Below, one piece after another: positions 1 through 9,040 of a DNA stretch of 63,902 nt (its first letter is position 1; each line of letters starts with the position of its first letter). This DNA comes from Lachnospiraceae bacterium (GTDB taxonomy: Bacteria; Bacillota; Clostridia; Lachnospirales; Lachnospiraceae): positions 1 to 63,902 of the forward strand of contig SVEK01000014.1 of NCBI GenBank assembly GCA_015057405.1, written 5' to 3'. The notes below the pieces were generated by a model. That model was given only the letters and a program-made list of their open reading frames with translations, ran no database searches and was not told the DNA's origin. Made by a program: the position numbers and the translations under genes.

Positions 1-1
1 A

Positions 2-1246
2 TTTATCGGTTTGGCATTGCATTCAAGTCTCAACAATGCAAAGTATAAATACAAAGAAAAGTTTAATGAATATGTATCGTTTTTAATTACTTTTACCGGA
101 ATATGTACATTTCTCTGGCTGATACTGGCTAATGTTTTTTATGACTGTTACGGAAGCTTTTTCGATTTTAGCAGGCCTGTGGTTAACATAATGATACTGC
201 ATTGTTTTGGAACATCCATGTTCCAGTTTTTCAATGTGTACGTCAGTCTAAATTATCAGGTAAAATCGTTTTTGACTATGACATCGATTAATGCTATTTC
301 CAATATGGTATTATCAATTGCGTTGTTGCTTACGGTATTTTATGATTCAAGACTGCTTGGAAGAATAATTGGTGTTGCCACACCGGAGATTATAATCGGT
401 ATATTTATTGTGTATTATTTTTATAAGAAAAGTAAGCCTGCATTTAAGAAGAATTATTTTTCATACGGGTTACGATACAGTATTCCGATAATACCCCATG
501 GTATTTCTCAGATTGTTTTGTCTTCATTTGACAGAATTATGATTAATGAAATGATTGGTTCTGCACAGGCGGGCTTATACAATTTTTCATATACAGTCAA
601 TTCTCTTGTTAGAGTGGTTGCCAGTTCCCTTGATAATGTGTGGAAACCGTGGCTGTATGAAAAGATGGATAAAAAAGACTATGATTCAATACGTAAGCAG
701 GGAACAAAGTATGCACTTGGAATGGGTTTGTTTACTTCTCTTGTTGTTATTGCAACACCGGAAGTAATTAAGATTCTGGGAGCAAGGGAGTACTGGGATT
801 CGGTGGATTGTACGATACCGGTTATAGTTGGAGGATTCTTTGCATTTATGTACACCCTGCCTGTAATGATAGAATATTATTATGAACGGACGGAGTTGAT
901 TGCAGTTGCCACAATTATGGCTGCAGTACTTAATGTGGTACTTAACTGGTTCTGTATTGCTGAATATGGATATATTGCGGCTGCGTACACTACGCTGATT
1001 ACTTATTTTCTATACTTTTTGTTCCATTTTATCATTGCGGCAAAGATACACGGAAAAAGTCTGTTCTCAATTTTGCAATTGTTTGGAATATGTGCAGGCG
1101 TATTGGTAATTGCTGCTGTTACACTGTTGATACAGGATTATTTTGTGATTCGTCTGATTCTGGGTCTGATACTTGCTGTTATTAGTTTCATTTGGGCGGA
1201 TAGGAGTTTTAACATAGTGGCTGTTATTAAAAAGAAGATGGGGTAG
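2..1246 (+). CDS. Polysaccharide flippase (Wzx/MATE-like), 5' end missing
   Basis: The open frame runs in from the left edge, so the true start lies outside the window; about 414 residues are visible, against roughly 450-500 for the family. The protein is almost entirely hydrophobic segments separated by short basic loops, as in the polysaccharide branch of the MOP flippases that move lipid-linked sugar units across the membrane. The mid-protein stretch with SIPIIPHGISQIVLSSFDRI is typical of Wzx-like proteins at their seventh helix. It abuts the next gene with no gap, which suggests one transcript for a surface polysaccharide locus. Family call is firm; the substrate is unknown. Confidence 0.85.
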   Translation, partial: FIGLALHSSLNNAKYKYKEKFNEYVSFLITFTGICTFLWLILANVFYDCYGSFFDFSRPVVNIMILHCFGTSMFQFFNVYVSLNYQVKSFLTMTSINAISNMVLSIALLLTVFYDSRLLGRIIGVATPEIIIGIFIVYYFYKKSKPAFKKNYFSYGLRYSIPIIPHGISQIVLSSFDRIMINEMIGSAQAGLYNFSYTVNSLVRVVASSLDNVWKPWLYEKMDKKDYDSIRKQGTKYALGMGLFTSLVVIATPEVIKILGAREYWDSVDCTIPVIVGGFFAFMYTLPVMIEYYYERTELIAVATIMAAVLNVVLNWFCIAEYGYIAAAYTTLITYFLYFLFHFIIAAKIHGKSLFSILQLFGICAGVLVIAAVTLLIQDYFVIRLILGLILAVISFIWADRSFNIVAVIKKKMG

Positions 1247-2392
1247 ATGGCTATAATGAATTCAAATGTTCTTAATGATATGACCCAATGCTGCGGTTGC
1301 GGTGTTTGTGAAAATGTATGTAAAACCGGCGCAATAACCATGACGGAGACTAAGGATGGATTTTTATATCCCGTGATAGATTCCGGTAAATGTGTTAATT
1401 GCAAAAGTTGTGTTAATCACTGTCCGGTTGCAATACACGATAAGTTAAAGATTGACACTCATAACGTGGCGTGTTACGCAGGGTACATAACCGATGATGA
1501 AAAATTGTCCGGTTCAGCTTCCGGTGGGGCAGCAACTGCCATAGCAGAGTATATTCTGAGTGAAGGCGGAGTCGTATTTGGTGTGGCATACAGTGATGCG
1601 TATACTAAAGCAGTAACTGTTAAGGTGTCTACCGTAGAAGAACTGAATAATATAAGAGATTCTAAATATATGCAGAGTAATAAAGGGCAAATATATAAGG
1701 AAGTCAAACAGGCGTTAGATGCCGGTCAAAAGGTTTTGTACACCGGAACACCATGCGAGATAGGTGCCGTAAAAGCATTTTTGAATAAATCATATGATAA
1801 CCTGTTCACTTGTGAAATTATATGTCACGGAACCACAACTTACAAAGTTGTCGAGCAGTATATCAGACAGCAGGAGAAAGAACATAACAGCAGATTGGTA
1901 AAAATGTCTGTAAGAAGTAAAGATAATGGCTGGAGGGTACCGCATATTAAGCTTCAATTTGAAAATGGTGATGTGCTGCTGGAAAAGTTTTATGAAACAA
2001 ATTATGGGAAAGCTTTTGCTGTATATTTGAGAGAATCATGTTATAAGTGTTTATATAAGGGTAAGGGAAAAGTAGCCGATATTACTGTTGGAGATTTTTG
2101 GGGTGCTACGAAGAACGATGAATACTGGAATGCGAATGGGATTTCGTCTGTTATGGTTCATTCCGAGAAGGGACAGGAACTTATCGACAATATAAAAGGG
2201 TTGAAGTTGTTTGATGTAGAATATACTACGATTCTCGCAGCTAATAAAACGTTGGAGCATAGTGAACCGAGGGACAAAGTGACCGGTTTATTAAAATTCA
2301 ATTTCTGTCACATGGGATTAAAAAAGGCGATAGGTATTCATAGCGTATATAGGAAAGTTATAGGTGGAATAAAAGGTATGATTCGTAGATAA
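1247..2392 (+). CDS. FrhB/FdhB-family iron-sulfur oxidoreductase of a polysaccharide locus
   Basis: The ATG directly follows the TAG of the flippase gene. Residues 15-25 (C-x2-C-x2-C-x3-C) and 49-59 (CVNCKSCVNHC) form two 4Fe-4S ferredoxin motifs. The rest matches the coenzyme F420 hydrogenase/dehydrogenase beta-subunit family, including SGSASGGAATAIAEYIL and the CEIICHGTT region. In Firmicutes and Bacteroidetes that do not use F420, these proteins commonly sit in capsule or EPS clusters beside pyruvyl- and glycosyltransferases, where their role is not well defined. Its 381 residues are a usual length. An alternative start is Met4 (1256). The specific reaction cannot be read from sequence. 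Confidence 0.85.
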   Translation: MAIMNSNVLNDMTQCCGCGVCENVCKTGAITMTETKDGFLYPVIDSGKCVNCKSCVNHCPVAIHDKLKIDTHNVACYAGYITDDEKLSGSASGGAATAIAEYILSEGGVVFGVAYSDAYTKAVTVKVSTVEELNNIRDSKYMQSNKGQIYKEVKQALDAGQKVLYTGTPCEIGAVKAFLNKSYDNLFTCEIICHGTTTYKVVEQYIRQQEKEHNSRLVKMSVRSKDNGWRVPHIKLQFENGDVLLEKFYETNYGKAFAVYLRESCYKCLYKGKGKVADITVGDFWGATKNDEYWNANGISSVMVHSEKGQELIDNIKGLKLFDVEYTTILAANKTLEHSEPRDKVTGLLKFNFCHMGLKKAIGIHSVYRKVIGGIKGMIRR

Positions 2393-2430
2393 CCGGATGA
2401 AAAAATGTATTTTTGGGAGGTAAATGTTAC

Positions 2431-3603
2431 ATGAGGAACGTAGACAAATATTTGGCAGCCTTAGTAAGGGCAAGTCTAAAAGGAGAGAAAGCTCCTAACT
2501 TACCGGAAGGTGTTTCTGTTGATGAGATTGTGTCTATTGCTGCAAAGAGTCACATGAATTGTATATTGTTGTCTGCACTTGTGAACGTTGATAATATATC
2601 TGATAGTGAAAGAGATAAGTTGAGAGGTATTGTACTTCGTTCTATGTTAAAAGCATCCATGCAGCTTCAGGAAGTAAAAGTACTTGATGCCAAATTTGAG
2701 GAAGAACAGATTGTTAATCAGCCTATGAAAGGGGCAATCTTAAGGTTGATATATCCGTCTCCCGAAATGAGAGAAATGAGCGATTTGGATATTTTGATAG
2801 CAGAGAATGATATGGACAGGGCTGTTACGGTTCTGTTGGATTGCGGATATGTTTTAAAAGAGTCAATAAAGCATCATGACATATATGTTAAAAAGCCGTT
2901 TATGGTTGTTGAGGCTCATCGTGCCATGTACGATAAAACAGTTGATAAGAATCAGAACAGATATTTTGACAATTTTTCAAAGACTCATGTTGCCAAGGGG
3001 CACAAGGTGACTCATGAATTTGGGATAGAGGATTTTTATGTATACATGATGGCTCATATGGCGAAACACTTTTACCAGACAGGTTGCGGAATAAGGCATT
3101 TGGTTGATATCTACGTATATCTTGGTCATTACGGCAGCAGTATTGACAGAGAGTATGTTGACAGAGAACTTGAGGAATGCGGAATTCTCACATTTACACG
3201 CCATATGGAGAAGCTGGCTTTTGATTGGATAGATGGCAAAGATACTGAGTCGTTGTATTCAGAAATATTTTTATATATGATAGATGCGGGAATATATGGA
3301 AAAGATGAGAACGGAATATGGAATAAGTTCGCAGATGAAGAAAAAAACGGTAAGACTCTCAGTAGAGGACGGTTAAAGCGCTGGTATTTCTTTCCGCCAC
3401 TTTATTATATGTCAGAATATTATCCTTATCTGGCAGAAAAACCATGGCTTCTTCCGTGGGCATGGTTTGTAAGAGGAGTGGAAGGAATTCTGAGAAAAAA
3501 AGGAAGTATGAAACGTAAGATGATAGATGAGATTGGTATGGATGACGTTAAGAAGAGACAGCATATTTACAAGGAAATGGGACTGAAGTTCTCGTCTAAA
3601 TAA
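2431..3603 (+). CDS. Lasso-cluster nucleotidyltransferase-family protein (NTP_transf_5)
   Basis: The start chosen is the ATG at 2431, 10 bases after a GGGAGG site (2415-2420); the frame also opens at a TTG at 2413 that lies before this site. The 390-residue protein carries the motif of uncharacterised nucleotidyltransferases, with PMKGAILRLIYP followed by EMSDLDILIAE around residues 107-135, where the two Asp would bind metal. Proteins of this family recur in lasso-peptide clusters of Firmicutes that encode a peptide kinase, and could add or remove a nucleotide or sugar-phosphate group, but their role in those clusters is not established here. It is followed at 80 bp by the B2 gene, which supports cluster membership. 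Confidence 0.8.
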   Translation: MRNVDKYLAALVRASLKGEKAPNLPEGVSVDEIVSIAAKSHMNCILLSALVNVDNISDSERDKLRGIVLRSMLKASMQLQEVKVLDAKFEEEQIVNQPMKGAILRLIYPSPEMREMSDLDILIAENDMDRAVTVLLDCGYVLKESIKHHDIYVKKPFMVVEAHRAMYDKTVDKNQNRYFDNFSKTHVAKGHKVTHEFGIEDFYVYMMAHMAKHFYQTGCGIRHLVDIYVYLGHYGSSIDREYVDRELEECGILTFTRHMEKLAFDWIDGKDTESLYSEIFLYMIDAGIYGKDENGIWNKFADEEKNGKTLSRGRLKRWYFFPPLYYMSEYYPYLAEKPWLLPWAWFVRGVEGILRKKGSMKRKMIDEIGMDDVKKRQHIYKEMGLKFSSK

Positions 3604-3683
3604 GTGACTTGAATATTATTTTACGGTGTTAATCAGATTATTAAAATAATATGGAAGTGACTGACAGGGAGGGAGGTCAGCAT

Positions 3684-4121
3684 ATGAAGTTTATAAAAAG
3701 CATAGTACGCTTTATTCGCTATAATGAATATAAAAGTGTAAGTTTATTATGTTGGTGGTATTCAGCTATATACAGATTTCAGGTTTTACATATGGATACA
3801 AAAAAGCTTCGCAAAAAATGGGGCTTTGAGGGTGAGGAGTCACCGGATGACGAAGCTATGGAGAATTACCGTTATGCAAAGGCGGTTTCTATGTGTGTCA
3901 ATCATGTTTGTAATAAAACCGCATGGGAAAGCAAGTGTCTTGTAAGAGCCCTTACCGCACAGAAGCTCCTTAAAAGGAAAGGTATTCAGTCAACTATGTA
4001 CCTTGGTTGCGGTATGGATGAAGGGAAAATGGTTGCCCATGCATGGCTAAGATGCGGTCGCATGTATGTGACCGGAGGCAATGGGGAAGAGTATGCCGTT
4101 GTGGATAAGTTTAGAGCGTGA
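3684..4121 (+). CDS. Lasso peptide biosynthesis B2 protein (leader peptidase)
   Basis: The start is the ATG at 3684, after a GGGAGG site at 3671-3676; an in-frame ATG at 3651 precedes that site and is less likely. The 145-residue product has the transglutaminase-like cysteine-protease signature of lasso B2 proteins: Cys85 in SKCLVRALTAQKLLKRKGI and His119 in AHAWL. These enzymes cut the leader from the precursor. The Asp normally found a few residues after the His, near a Gly, is not obvious here (LRCGR); the next acids are Glu135/136 and Asp141. The stop codon lies inside the inverted repeat of a palindromic element, so the last residues may have been altered by its insertion. Confidence 0.85.
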   Translation: MKFIKSIVRFIRYNEYKSVSLLCWWYSAIYRFQVLHMDTKKLRKKWGFEGEESPDDEAMENYRYAKAVSMCVNHVCNKTAWESKCLVRALTAQKLLKRKGIQSTMYLGCGMDEGKMVAHAWLRCGRMYVTGGNGEEYAVVDKFRA

Positions 4122-4309
4122 TACCCGCCGCTATTATACCGGCGTGCCATCAGCTTATTCACTTGCATGGCCCGCTTTCGCTGGTTGGCAAGCGTAGCGG
4201 TACATAATCAAGCAAAGAACGCTTGATAAGTACCGACGCAGCCAAAAGCCATGCCATGTGAATAAGCTGACGGCCCACCGGAAGAAATAAAGAATGCGTC
4301 CGGTATCAC
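4118..4309. repeat. MITE-like palindromic element inside the lasso operon
   Basis: The 192-bp segment begins with GTGATACC and ends with the inverse GGTATCAC. Inside, nested inverted repeats follow: TCAGCTTATTCAC near 4150 against GTGAATAAGCTGA near 4260, then TGCATGGC against GCCATGCCA, and a core with GGTAC/GTACC and ATCAAGC/GCTTGAT arms. The core is shared in opposite orientation with the element at 17372-17499. No transposase is encoded and any open frame here is incidental. It separates the B2 and B1 genes and supplies the B2 stop codon. No target duplication is clear at its ends. Confidence 0.8.
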
Positions 4310-4407
4310 TTTTAAGGGAATGGGAGTATATTGTATTATTTTTTTTGTATATTATGCTTTTGCATTTAATATAATAATAAGATTTTTTGTAAAGGAGAAG
4401 GTATAAA

Positions 4408-4677
4408 ATGGACAAGAATAAGGTTGTGAAAATGATTAAGCAGTTGAATGTTACGGAGCTTGCAGGAGAGAAGGTTATGATTGACTTTGACTCCGGAAAG
4501 TATTTCCTTATTAAGGGTGTTGGAAATGATATTTGGGATATGCTTCAGGAAGAGACTACACCGGGAAATATTATTGATAAACTTATGGGGGAATATGAAG
4601 TTTCAATTGAAGAGTGTGAAGAGTCTGTTATGTCATTTTTGAAGAAGATGCAGGAACTTGGTTTTATCTCGGATTGA
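4408..4677 (+). CDS. Lasso peptide B1 protein (PqqD-type RiPP recognition element)
   Basis: An AAAGGAG site at 4391-4397 precedes the ATG. The 89-residue protein is a stand-alone PqqD-like domain: a beta-rich first half (VMIDFDSGKYFLIKGVGNDIWDML) followed by helices (IIDKLMGEYEVSIEECEESVMSFLKKMQELGFI). In split-B lasso systems this part binds the precursor leader and presents it to the B2 protease and the cyclase. It lies between B2 and the exporter gene, separated from B2 by the palindromic element. Domain order and length are normal for the family. Confidence 0.88.
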   Translation: MDKNKVVKMIKQLNVTELAGEKVMIDFDSGKYFLIKGVGNDIWDMLQEETTPGNIIDKLMGEYEVSIEECEESVMSFLKKMQELGFISD

Positions 4678-4719
4678 GAGTGTTGAATAAGTAAGTAATA
4701 GCGGAGAGAATAATTAACG

Positions 4720-6393
4720 ATGGGTAAATTAAAGTCATTATGGAAAGACAGAAGTAATCAGCTCAGTTATCTAAAATGGATGATGGGCTATACTAAGCCA
4801 TATATAGGGCGAATCAGTCTTATGATGCTTGTGAGCGTTTTGCAGACTGTTCTGACGTTGGTTATGGTTCATGTGACGAAAACTATTATTGATAACGCGA
4901 CGGATGGCAAAGAGTTTGTTTCATTTATTGTGGTGTATATTCTGATGGTTATTGTCATGCAGGTGCTGGGTGTGTTTTCAACACTGTTTAGCACTATGTT
5001 AAATGAGCGTTTTTCTTTTGGAATTAGGAAACAAATATACGAGAAGATAATTCATTCTCATTGGATGGACGTTAAAAAATATCATACCGGAGATTTGATG
5101 ACGAGACTTACAAGTGATGCGGGAAGTATTGCGGAAGGTGTTACCGGCACGATTCCGAATATAATTCAGCTTGCAGTGGAGCTTGTACTTGTGTTTTTTA
5201 CGTTATTTTATTACTCACCGCTTTTGGCTGTGTTTGCGTTGCTGGTTGCGCCGGTGGCGGCTGTTGCTTCATTTTTATTCGGAAGGAAGCTTAAGGTTCT
5301 TCAGGTTAAGTTACAGGAATCAGAGGCTGCGTATCGTTCTTTTATGCAGGAAAGTCTTGCGAATCTGTTGATTGTTAAAGCGTTTACCAACGAAGAGTAC
5401 TCCACTAACAGATTGGTTGATCTTCGTGAAAATCGTTTTTTCTGGCTTTTTAAGAGAACTAAAATGAGTGTTGCTACTTCTACCGCAATGTCAATGTCGT
5501 TTCAGCTTGGATATATTGCCGCATTTGCTTACGGAGCAGTTCAAATATCCGTTAATGCCATTACATATGGTACAATGTCAGTGTTTTTAACGCTCGTTAA
5601 TCAGGTTCAGGCACCTGTAATGGGGCTTGCGCAACAGGTTCCTAAGGTGGTATCTGTTCTTGCATCAGCCGGTCGTGTTATGGAATTGCAGAATATGCCC
5701 GATGAAGAATTGCTTCCTGTTGACATGAACAAGGAACATATAGGTGTTAAAGTTGACCATATGTCTTTTGGATATACGGATGAACTGGTGTTAGAAGATG
5801 TATCATTAGATATTAAGCCGGGAGAATTTGTTGCAATTATCGGAGAATCCGGAATAGGAAAAACAACTCTTATACGCGTTATTATGTCATTTATGAGTAA
5901 CATTGAAGGTGGTGTTACATTTTATAACAGTCTGGGAGAAAGCAATAAGGGTAATGCAGGTACAAGGGAGTTTATTTCATATGTGCCGCAGGGAAATACG
6001 TTGTTTAGTGGTACTATTCGTGAAAATATCAGAATGGGTAAACTTGATGCAACTGAGGAGGAACTTATTAATGCGTTGAAGCTTGCTTCGGGATATGATT
6101 TTGTGATGGAATTGCCTAACGGAATTGATACTGTCATCGGAGAGCGCGGTCACGGTCTTTCAGAAGGACAGGCTCAGCGAATTGCTATTGCAAGGGCATT
6201 TATAAGAAATGCGCCGTTTTTAATTCTTGACGAGGCAACATCGGCACTTGATGAGGCTACGGAACTGTCGGTTATCAATGGGCTTAGAAAATTGGAGCCA
6301 AAGCCAACCTGCCTGGTTATAACACATAGGAAGAGTATTCTTAAGTATTGCGACAGAGAGATTAAGATTGAGAATAAGAAAGTGTCTGATTGA
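4720..6393 (+). CDS. ABC transporter, fused permease/ATPase (probable lasso peptide exporter)
   Basis: The 557-residue protein has an N-terminal six-helix exporter domain (about 25-320) and a C-terminal ATPase domain with Walker A GESGIGKTT, signature LSEGQ (LSGGQ variant) and Walker B FLILDEATSALDE, followed by the switch His in VITHR. This is the type-IV exporter plan used by lasso D proteins, which pump out mature peptide and often give self-immunity. It lies 42 bp after the B1 gene, most likely in one transcript with the N, B2 and B1 genes. Substrate is inferred from context; the family itself is certain. Confidence 0.85.
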   Translation: MGKLKSLWKDRSNQLSYLKWMMGYTKPYIGRISLMMLVSVLQTVLTLVMVHVTKTIIDNATDGKEFVSFIVVYILMVIVMQVLGVFSTLFSTMLNERFSFGIRKQIYEKIIHSHWMDVKKYHTGDLMTRLTSDAGSIAEGVTGTIPNIIQLAVELVLVFFTLFYYSPLLAVFALLVAPVAAVASFLFGRKLKVLQVKLQESEAAYRSFMQESLANLLIVKAFTNEEYSTNRLVDLRENRFFWLFKRTKMSVATSTAMSMSFQLGYIAAFAYGAVQISVNAITYGTMSVFLTLVNQVQAPVMGLAQQVPKVVSVLASAGRVMELQNMPDEELLPVDMNKEHIGVKVDHMSFGYTDELVLEDVSLDIKPGEFVAIIGESGIGKTTLIRVIMSFMSNIEGGVTFYNSLGESNKGNAGTREFISYVPQGNTLFSGTIRENIRMGKLDATEEELINALKLASGYDFVMELPNGIDTVIGERGHGLSEGQAQRIAIARAFIRNAPFLILDEATSALDEATELSVINGLRKLEPKPTCLVITHRKSILKYCDREIKIENKKVSD

Positions 6394-6411
6394 TGTACGG
6401 GTTTCTGATAT

Positions 6412-6464
6412 CCTTTATTTTGAACTACTATCCCCAAATGGGAGATAAGTAGCCAAAATAAAGG
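6412..6464. terminator. Long imperfect palindrome after the exporter gene
   Basis: CCTTTATTTTG at 6412-6422 pairs with CAAAATAAAGG at 6454-6464, and the inner parts (ACTACTATCCCC against GGGAGATAAGTAG) pair with small bulges. It sits 18 bp past the exporter stop and could end or protect the 3' end of that mRNA. No T-run follows on the + strand, so a classical intrinsic terminator is not certain. Confidence 0.5.
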
Positions 6465-6528
6465 CGAAACGTCACACACTCTGAAAAAATAATTAACAGA
6501 AAAGATGCGATAACAAGTGATTACAAAG

Positions 6529-6560
6529 AAAAACTGCCAGCAGATAATCTCTACTGGCAG
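6529..6560 (-). terminator. Intrinsic terminator of precursor gene 1
   Basis: Read on the - strand, CTGCCAG (6560-6554) pairs with CTGGCAG (6540-6534), and the hairpin is followed by TTTTT (6533-6529). It is placed 33 bp after the stop of the short precursor gene, as expected for its transcript. Confidence 0.8.
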
Positions 6561-6593
6561 GAAAATTTTATTTTTCAATTTGTAATTTACAAA

Positions 6594-6776
6594 TTAGCTA
6601 AGCTGATTCTCAGGATCTGCTGCTTCGTTTGAACCGTTTTCCGGCTTTTCCCAGCTAAGGTGACCTGATACTTCGCCATCACCGATATATCCACCATCTT
6701 TGTAAATACCGATCCAATTGTGTGCTGTTTCTTCAATGTTTAATTCTTTAATTTCTGGTGTGTTCCATGTTTTCAT
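6594..6776 (-). CDS. Lasso peptide precursor 1 (paeninodin-like)
   Basis: This 60-residue gene has an AAGGGG ribosome site 10-15 bases before its ATG. Residues 1-18 look like a lasso leader, with W-x2-P-x-I and EL spaced as in the B1-binding motif and Thr17 at the conserved -2 position (EETA). The predicted core starts at His19 and has Asp at core position 9 (HNWIGIYKD), which fits a 9-residue macrolactam ring. The tail of 33 residues is long and acidic, and the last residue is Ser, the site phosphorylated in paeninodin-type peptides. It follows the cyclase gene and has its own promoter and terminator. A His at core position 1 is unusual. Confidence 0.8.
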   Translation of the reverse strand: MKTWNTPEIKELNIEETAHNWIGIYKDGGYIGDGEVSGHLSWEKPENGSNEAADPENQLS

Positions 6777-6822
6777 AATTAGTTACCCCTTTTCAATTTT
6801 TTTATTTATTTGCTATGACTAT

Positions 6823-6851
6823 ACTATATACGATAATGATTTATATGTAAA
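6823..6851 (-). promoter_or_regulatory. Sigma-A-type promoter of precursor gene 1
   Basis: On the - strand, TTTACA (6851-6846), a 17-base spacer and TATAGT (6828-6823) lie about 50 bases ahead of the precursor ATG. The same -35 hexamer in the same TTTCTTTACAT or AGATTTCTTTACAT context occurs before the second precursor gene. Confidence 0.65.
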
Positions 6852-6900
6852 GAAATCTAACATGATTGTTACTTTTTTGTTTTTTGGGGATAGATGTCCT

Positions 6901-8874
6901 TTAAATATTTTCATTTTTGTTAGTTTCATTTGTCACAGTGTGAGCACTTTTTGAATGCTCGATGAAGTTATACAGGACACTTCCGAACATAATATACAGT
7001 ATGTCTTTTCCTATGTTTTCAAGTGTTGGTTCCCGGTCTAAGAATTCTTTAACTTTATCTGCATCGTAGTAAGCAGCAAGTTCATCTGACAAAAGCTCTT
7101 TTTTTAATGTTGGTGCAATGGTATCCCAATCGCGTATAAGTCTGGTTTCGCAGTCAGAATTTTGTACTCCGTATCGCATCCAGTTATTGATAAGGGATTG
7201 CGGTAATAAGTCTTTGCAGGAACTTCTGACAAGCCATCGCGGGGTGCCGTTATAGGCAAATAATTTATATGGCAGATGATAGCAGAAACTAAGCATTCGC
7301 ATATCTTTAGTCGGATCCCGAAGAAGTATACCAAAAGCAAGACTTACCTTAGTGTCAAGAGTTCCAAGGTAAGTATATTGTGCGGGAGCGTTCATATACT
7401 TATGGTACAGTCTTGAAGGTGTTGGTAAATATGCAAGGAGAGGTACTTTCCCGAATGCATATCTTTCCTGTAGGTTGTAATTATCCAGAATAGAATCTGA
7501 TAAGAAAGGATTAGTCGGAGTGTATTCAGGCTGTGGCCGTTTGTATTCTTTTGATGCGTGTCTGAAATAATTAAGACATCCTTTTAAAGCCGCTTTACGA
7601 CTTTCCTTAACTGTTTTGCTGTATTTGTTAAGATATTTAAGAAATGTTATGTAATGCTTACTGTCATATAAATCATAAAGAATATTATCTATATAACCGT
7701 TTGAAACTGAAAGGTTGCCCATTTGTCCGCAAAGAACGACTTTACAGGAACTGTTATGGGCATTTTGATATATTTCCATAAGATTAGGGAAATTTGCATA
7801 AGCTTTATAAGGAATTTCCATTACCCTGATACTTTTTGGAAGATCTATACAGCAATTTTTTCCGTTGTTATTAAGAAACTTAGGTACAATGTTAGGATAC
7901 ATTGTAAGTATTTTCTTAACATCTTCAGTTTCGTTGTGTACATTGTTATGATTTTTGTCCGGCGGAGTATCTTCATACGGAACGTACGTATATGAATGGA
8001 GGTTTTTATTATTTTTTTGAAGTTTGGTAGCAGCAATAGCACCTACTGTTGCTGAATCAAGACCGCTGCTCATTGCTATAGCTATTTCTCCATCTGTACG
8101 GATGGCATCTTCGACACATTGTTCATATAATTCTCTGAAATATTTGCTGTATTCATCCGGAGTTTTGCAATTACATACATTTTCTGACATATCCGGTTTC
8201 CAGTAGGAATGTTCGTTTATTTTACCGTCTGTTACGCTTAAATATGTGCCGGGATTAATCAAATATATATCTTCATACGGGGTTGCTGTTGATATAACAT
8301 TTGGCATAAGCCCGGGAGCAGTGAGATAATCTTTTATGTACAAATCGTTTATTTTTATTGAGTTATCGATTATTCGAAGAGGGGTTAACAGGGTGGAAAA
8401 TGATATTCCGTTATCATTCATATTATAATAAAGGCATCTTGCGGCAACAGGGTCGGTGGCAAGATATAATGTATTGCTGTTGGTATCATATATAGCGATG
8501 CTGAATAAACCTCTTAGGTGTTTAACGCATTCTATTCCCCAGCGTTCATAGGAAAGTGCAACCAGCGTACCATCAGGAGCAGCTGCATCATTTATCGATA
8601 AGGTTTCTAACAATTCTTCCCTATTATCAAGTACACAATCGCAAGTCAGATAATATCCTTTAATCTCATTATGATAAGGAAGAACTTCGTTGGGTGATTC
8701 TGCAGTAAAATGTTGTATTCCGCAGCCGAAGAAAAAATGTGGTGTGGTTATCGAATGAAAACGGTCAATTACACAGTTGGTACTGTAGTGAGATAAAATA
8801 TCTTTGTTAAGTTTATCAAGTTCAGCACTGTTATCATTGGTAGAAAATGAAATGTGTCCCCAAATTGCCGACAT
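6901..8874 (-). CDS. Lasso peptide macrolactam synthetase (asparagine-synthetase-like cyclase)
   Basis: The 657-residue protein has the asparagine synthetase B fold: an N-terminal Ntn-like domain and a C-terminal ATP-pyrophosphatase domain with the PP-loop AMSSGLDSATVGA near residue 270. The N terminus reads MSAIWG, so the catalytic Cys2 of glutamine-using asparagine synthetases is absent. That is the hallmark of lasso C proteins, which activate the ring Asp/Glu with ATP and join it to the new N terminus. A GGGAGG site precedes the ATG. It lies between the two precursor genes on the same strand, and the B1, B2 and exporter genes are adjacent. Confidence 0.9.
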   Translation of the reverse strand: MSAIWGHISFSTNDNSAELDKLNKDILSHYSTNCVIDRFHSITTPHFFFGCGIQHFTAESPNEVLPYHNEIKGYYLTCDCVLDNREELLETLSINDAAAPDGTLVALSYERWGIECVKHLRGLFSIAIYDTNSNTLYLATDPVAARCLYYNMNDNGISFSTLLTPLRIIDNSIKINDLYIKDYLTAPGLMPNVISTATPYEDIYLINPGTYLSVTDGKINEHSYWKPDMSENVCNCKTPDEYSKYFRELYEQCVEDAIRTDGEIAIAMSSGLDSATVGAIAATKLQKNNKNLHSYTYVPYEDTPPDKNHNNVHNETEDVKKILTMYPNIVPKFLNNNGKNCCIDLPKSIRVMEIPYKAYANFPNLMEIYQNAHNSSCKVVLCGQMGNLSVSNGYIDNILYDLYDSKHYITFLKYLNKYSKTVKESRKAALKGCLNYFRHASKEYKRPQPEYTPTNPFLSDSILDNYNLQERYAFGKVPLLAYLPTPSRLYHKYMNAPAQYTYLGTLDTKVSLAFGILLRDPTKDMRMLSFCYHLPYKLFAYNGTPRWLVRSSCKDLLPQSLINNWMRYGVQNSDCETRLIRDWDTIAPTLKKELLSDELAAYYDADKVKEFLDREPTLENIGKDILYIMFGSVLYNFIEHSKSAHTVTNETNKNENI

Positions 8875-8949
8875 AGTTATATATCCTCCCCCGGTTAAAT
8901 AAACTGTAAGTCAAGTGTGTCCTTCGCTTGCTGAGATGTTTTTAGAAAC

Positions 8950-8982
8950 AAAAAACATCGTGTACAAAATAGTACACGATGT
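8950..8982 (-). terminator. Strong intrinsic terminator between precursor 2 and the cyclase
   Basis: An 11-bp perfect stem, ACATCGTGTAC at 8955-8965 with GTACACGATGT at 8972-8982, has a 6-base loop and a T-run on the - strand (8954-8950). It would end most transcripts of precursor 2 and let a fraction read through into the cyclase, the usual way to make precursor in excess of enzyme. Confidence 0.85.
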
Positions 8983-9040
8983 AATTATAGATGAAATAAT
9001 ACAAAAAGTAAAATACGTTTCCCAATAACATGAATAAAAA

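Noticed and set aside
4155-4415. 86-codon frame on the - strand across the palindromic element
   Set aside because: It is produced by the repeat; a similar peptide appears at the second element only because the DNA is related.
6901-8874. Asparagine synthetase as the function of the cyclase-like gene
   Set aside because: The N-terminal Cys2 needed for glutamine use is absent and the gene lies among lasso-peptide genes.
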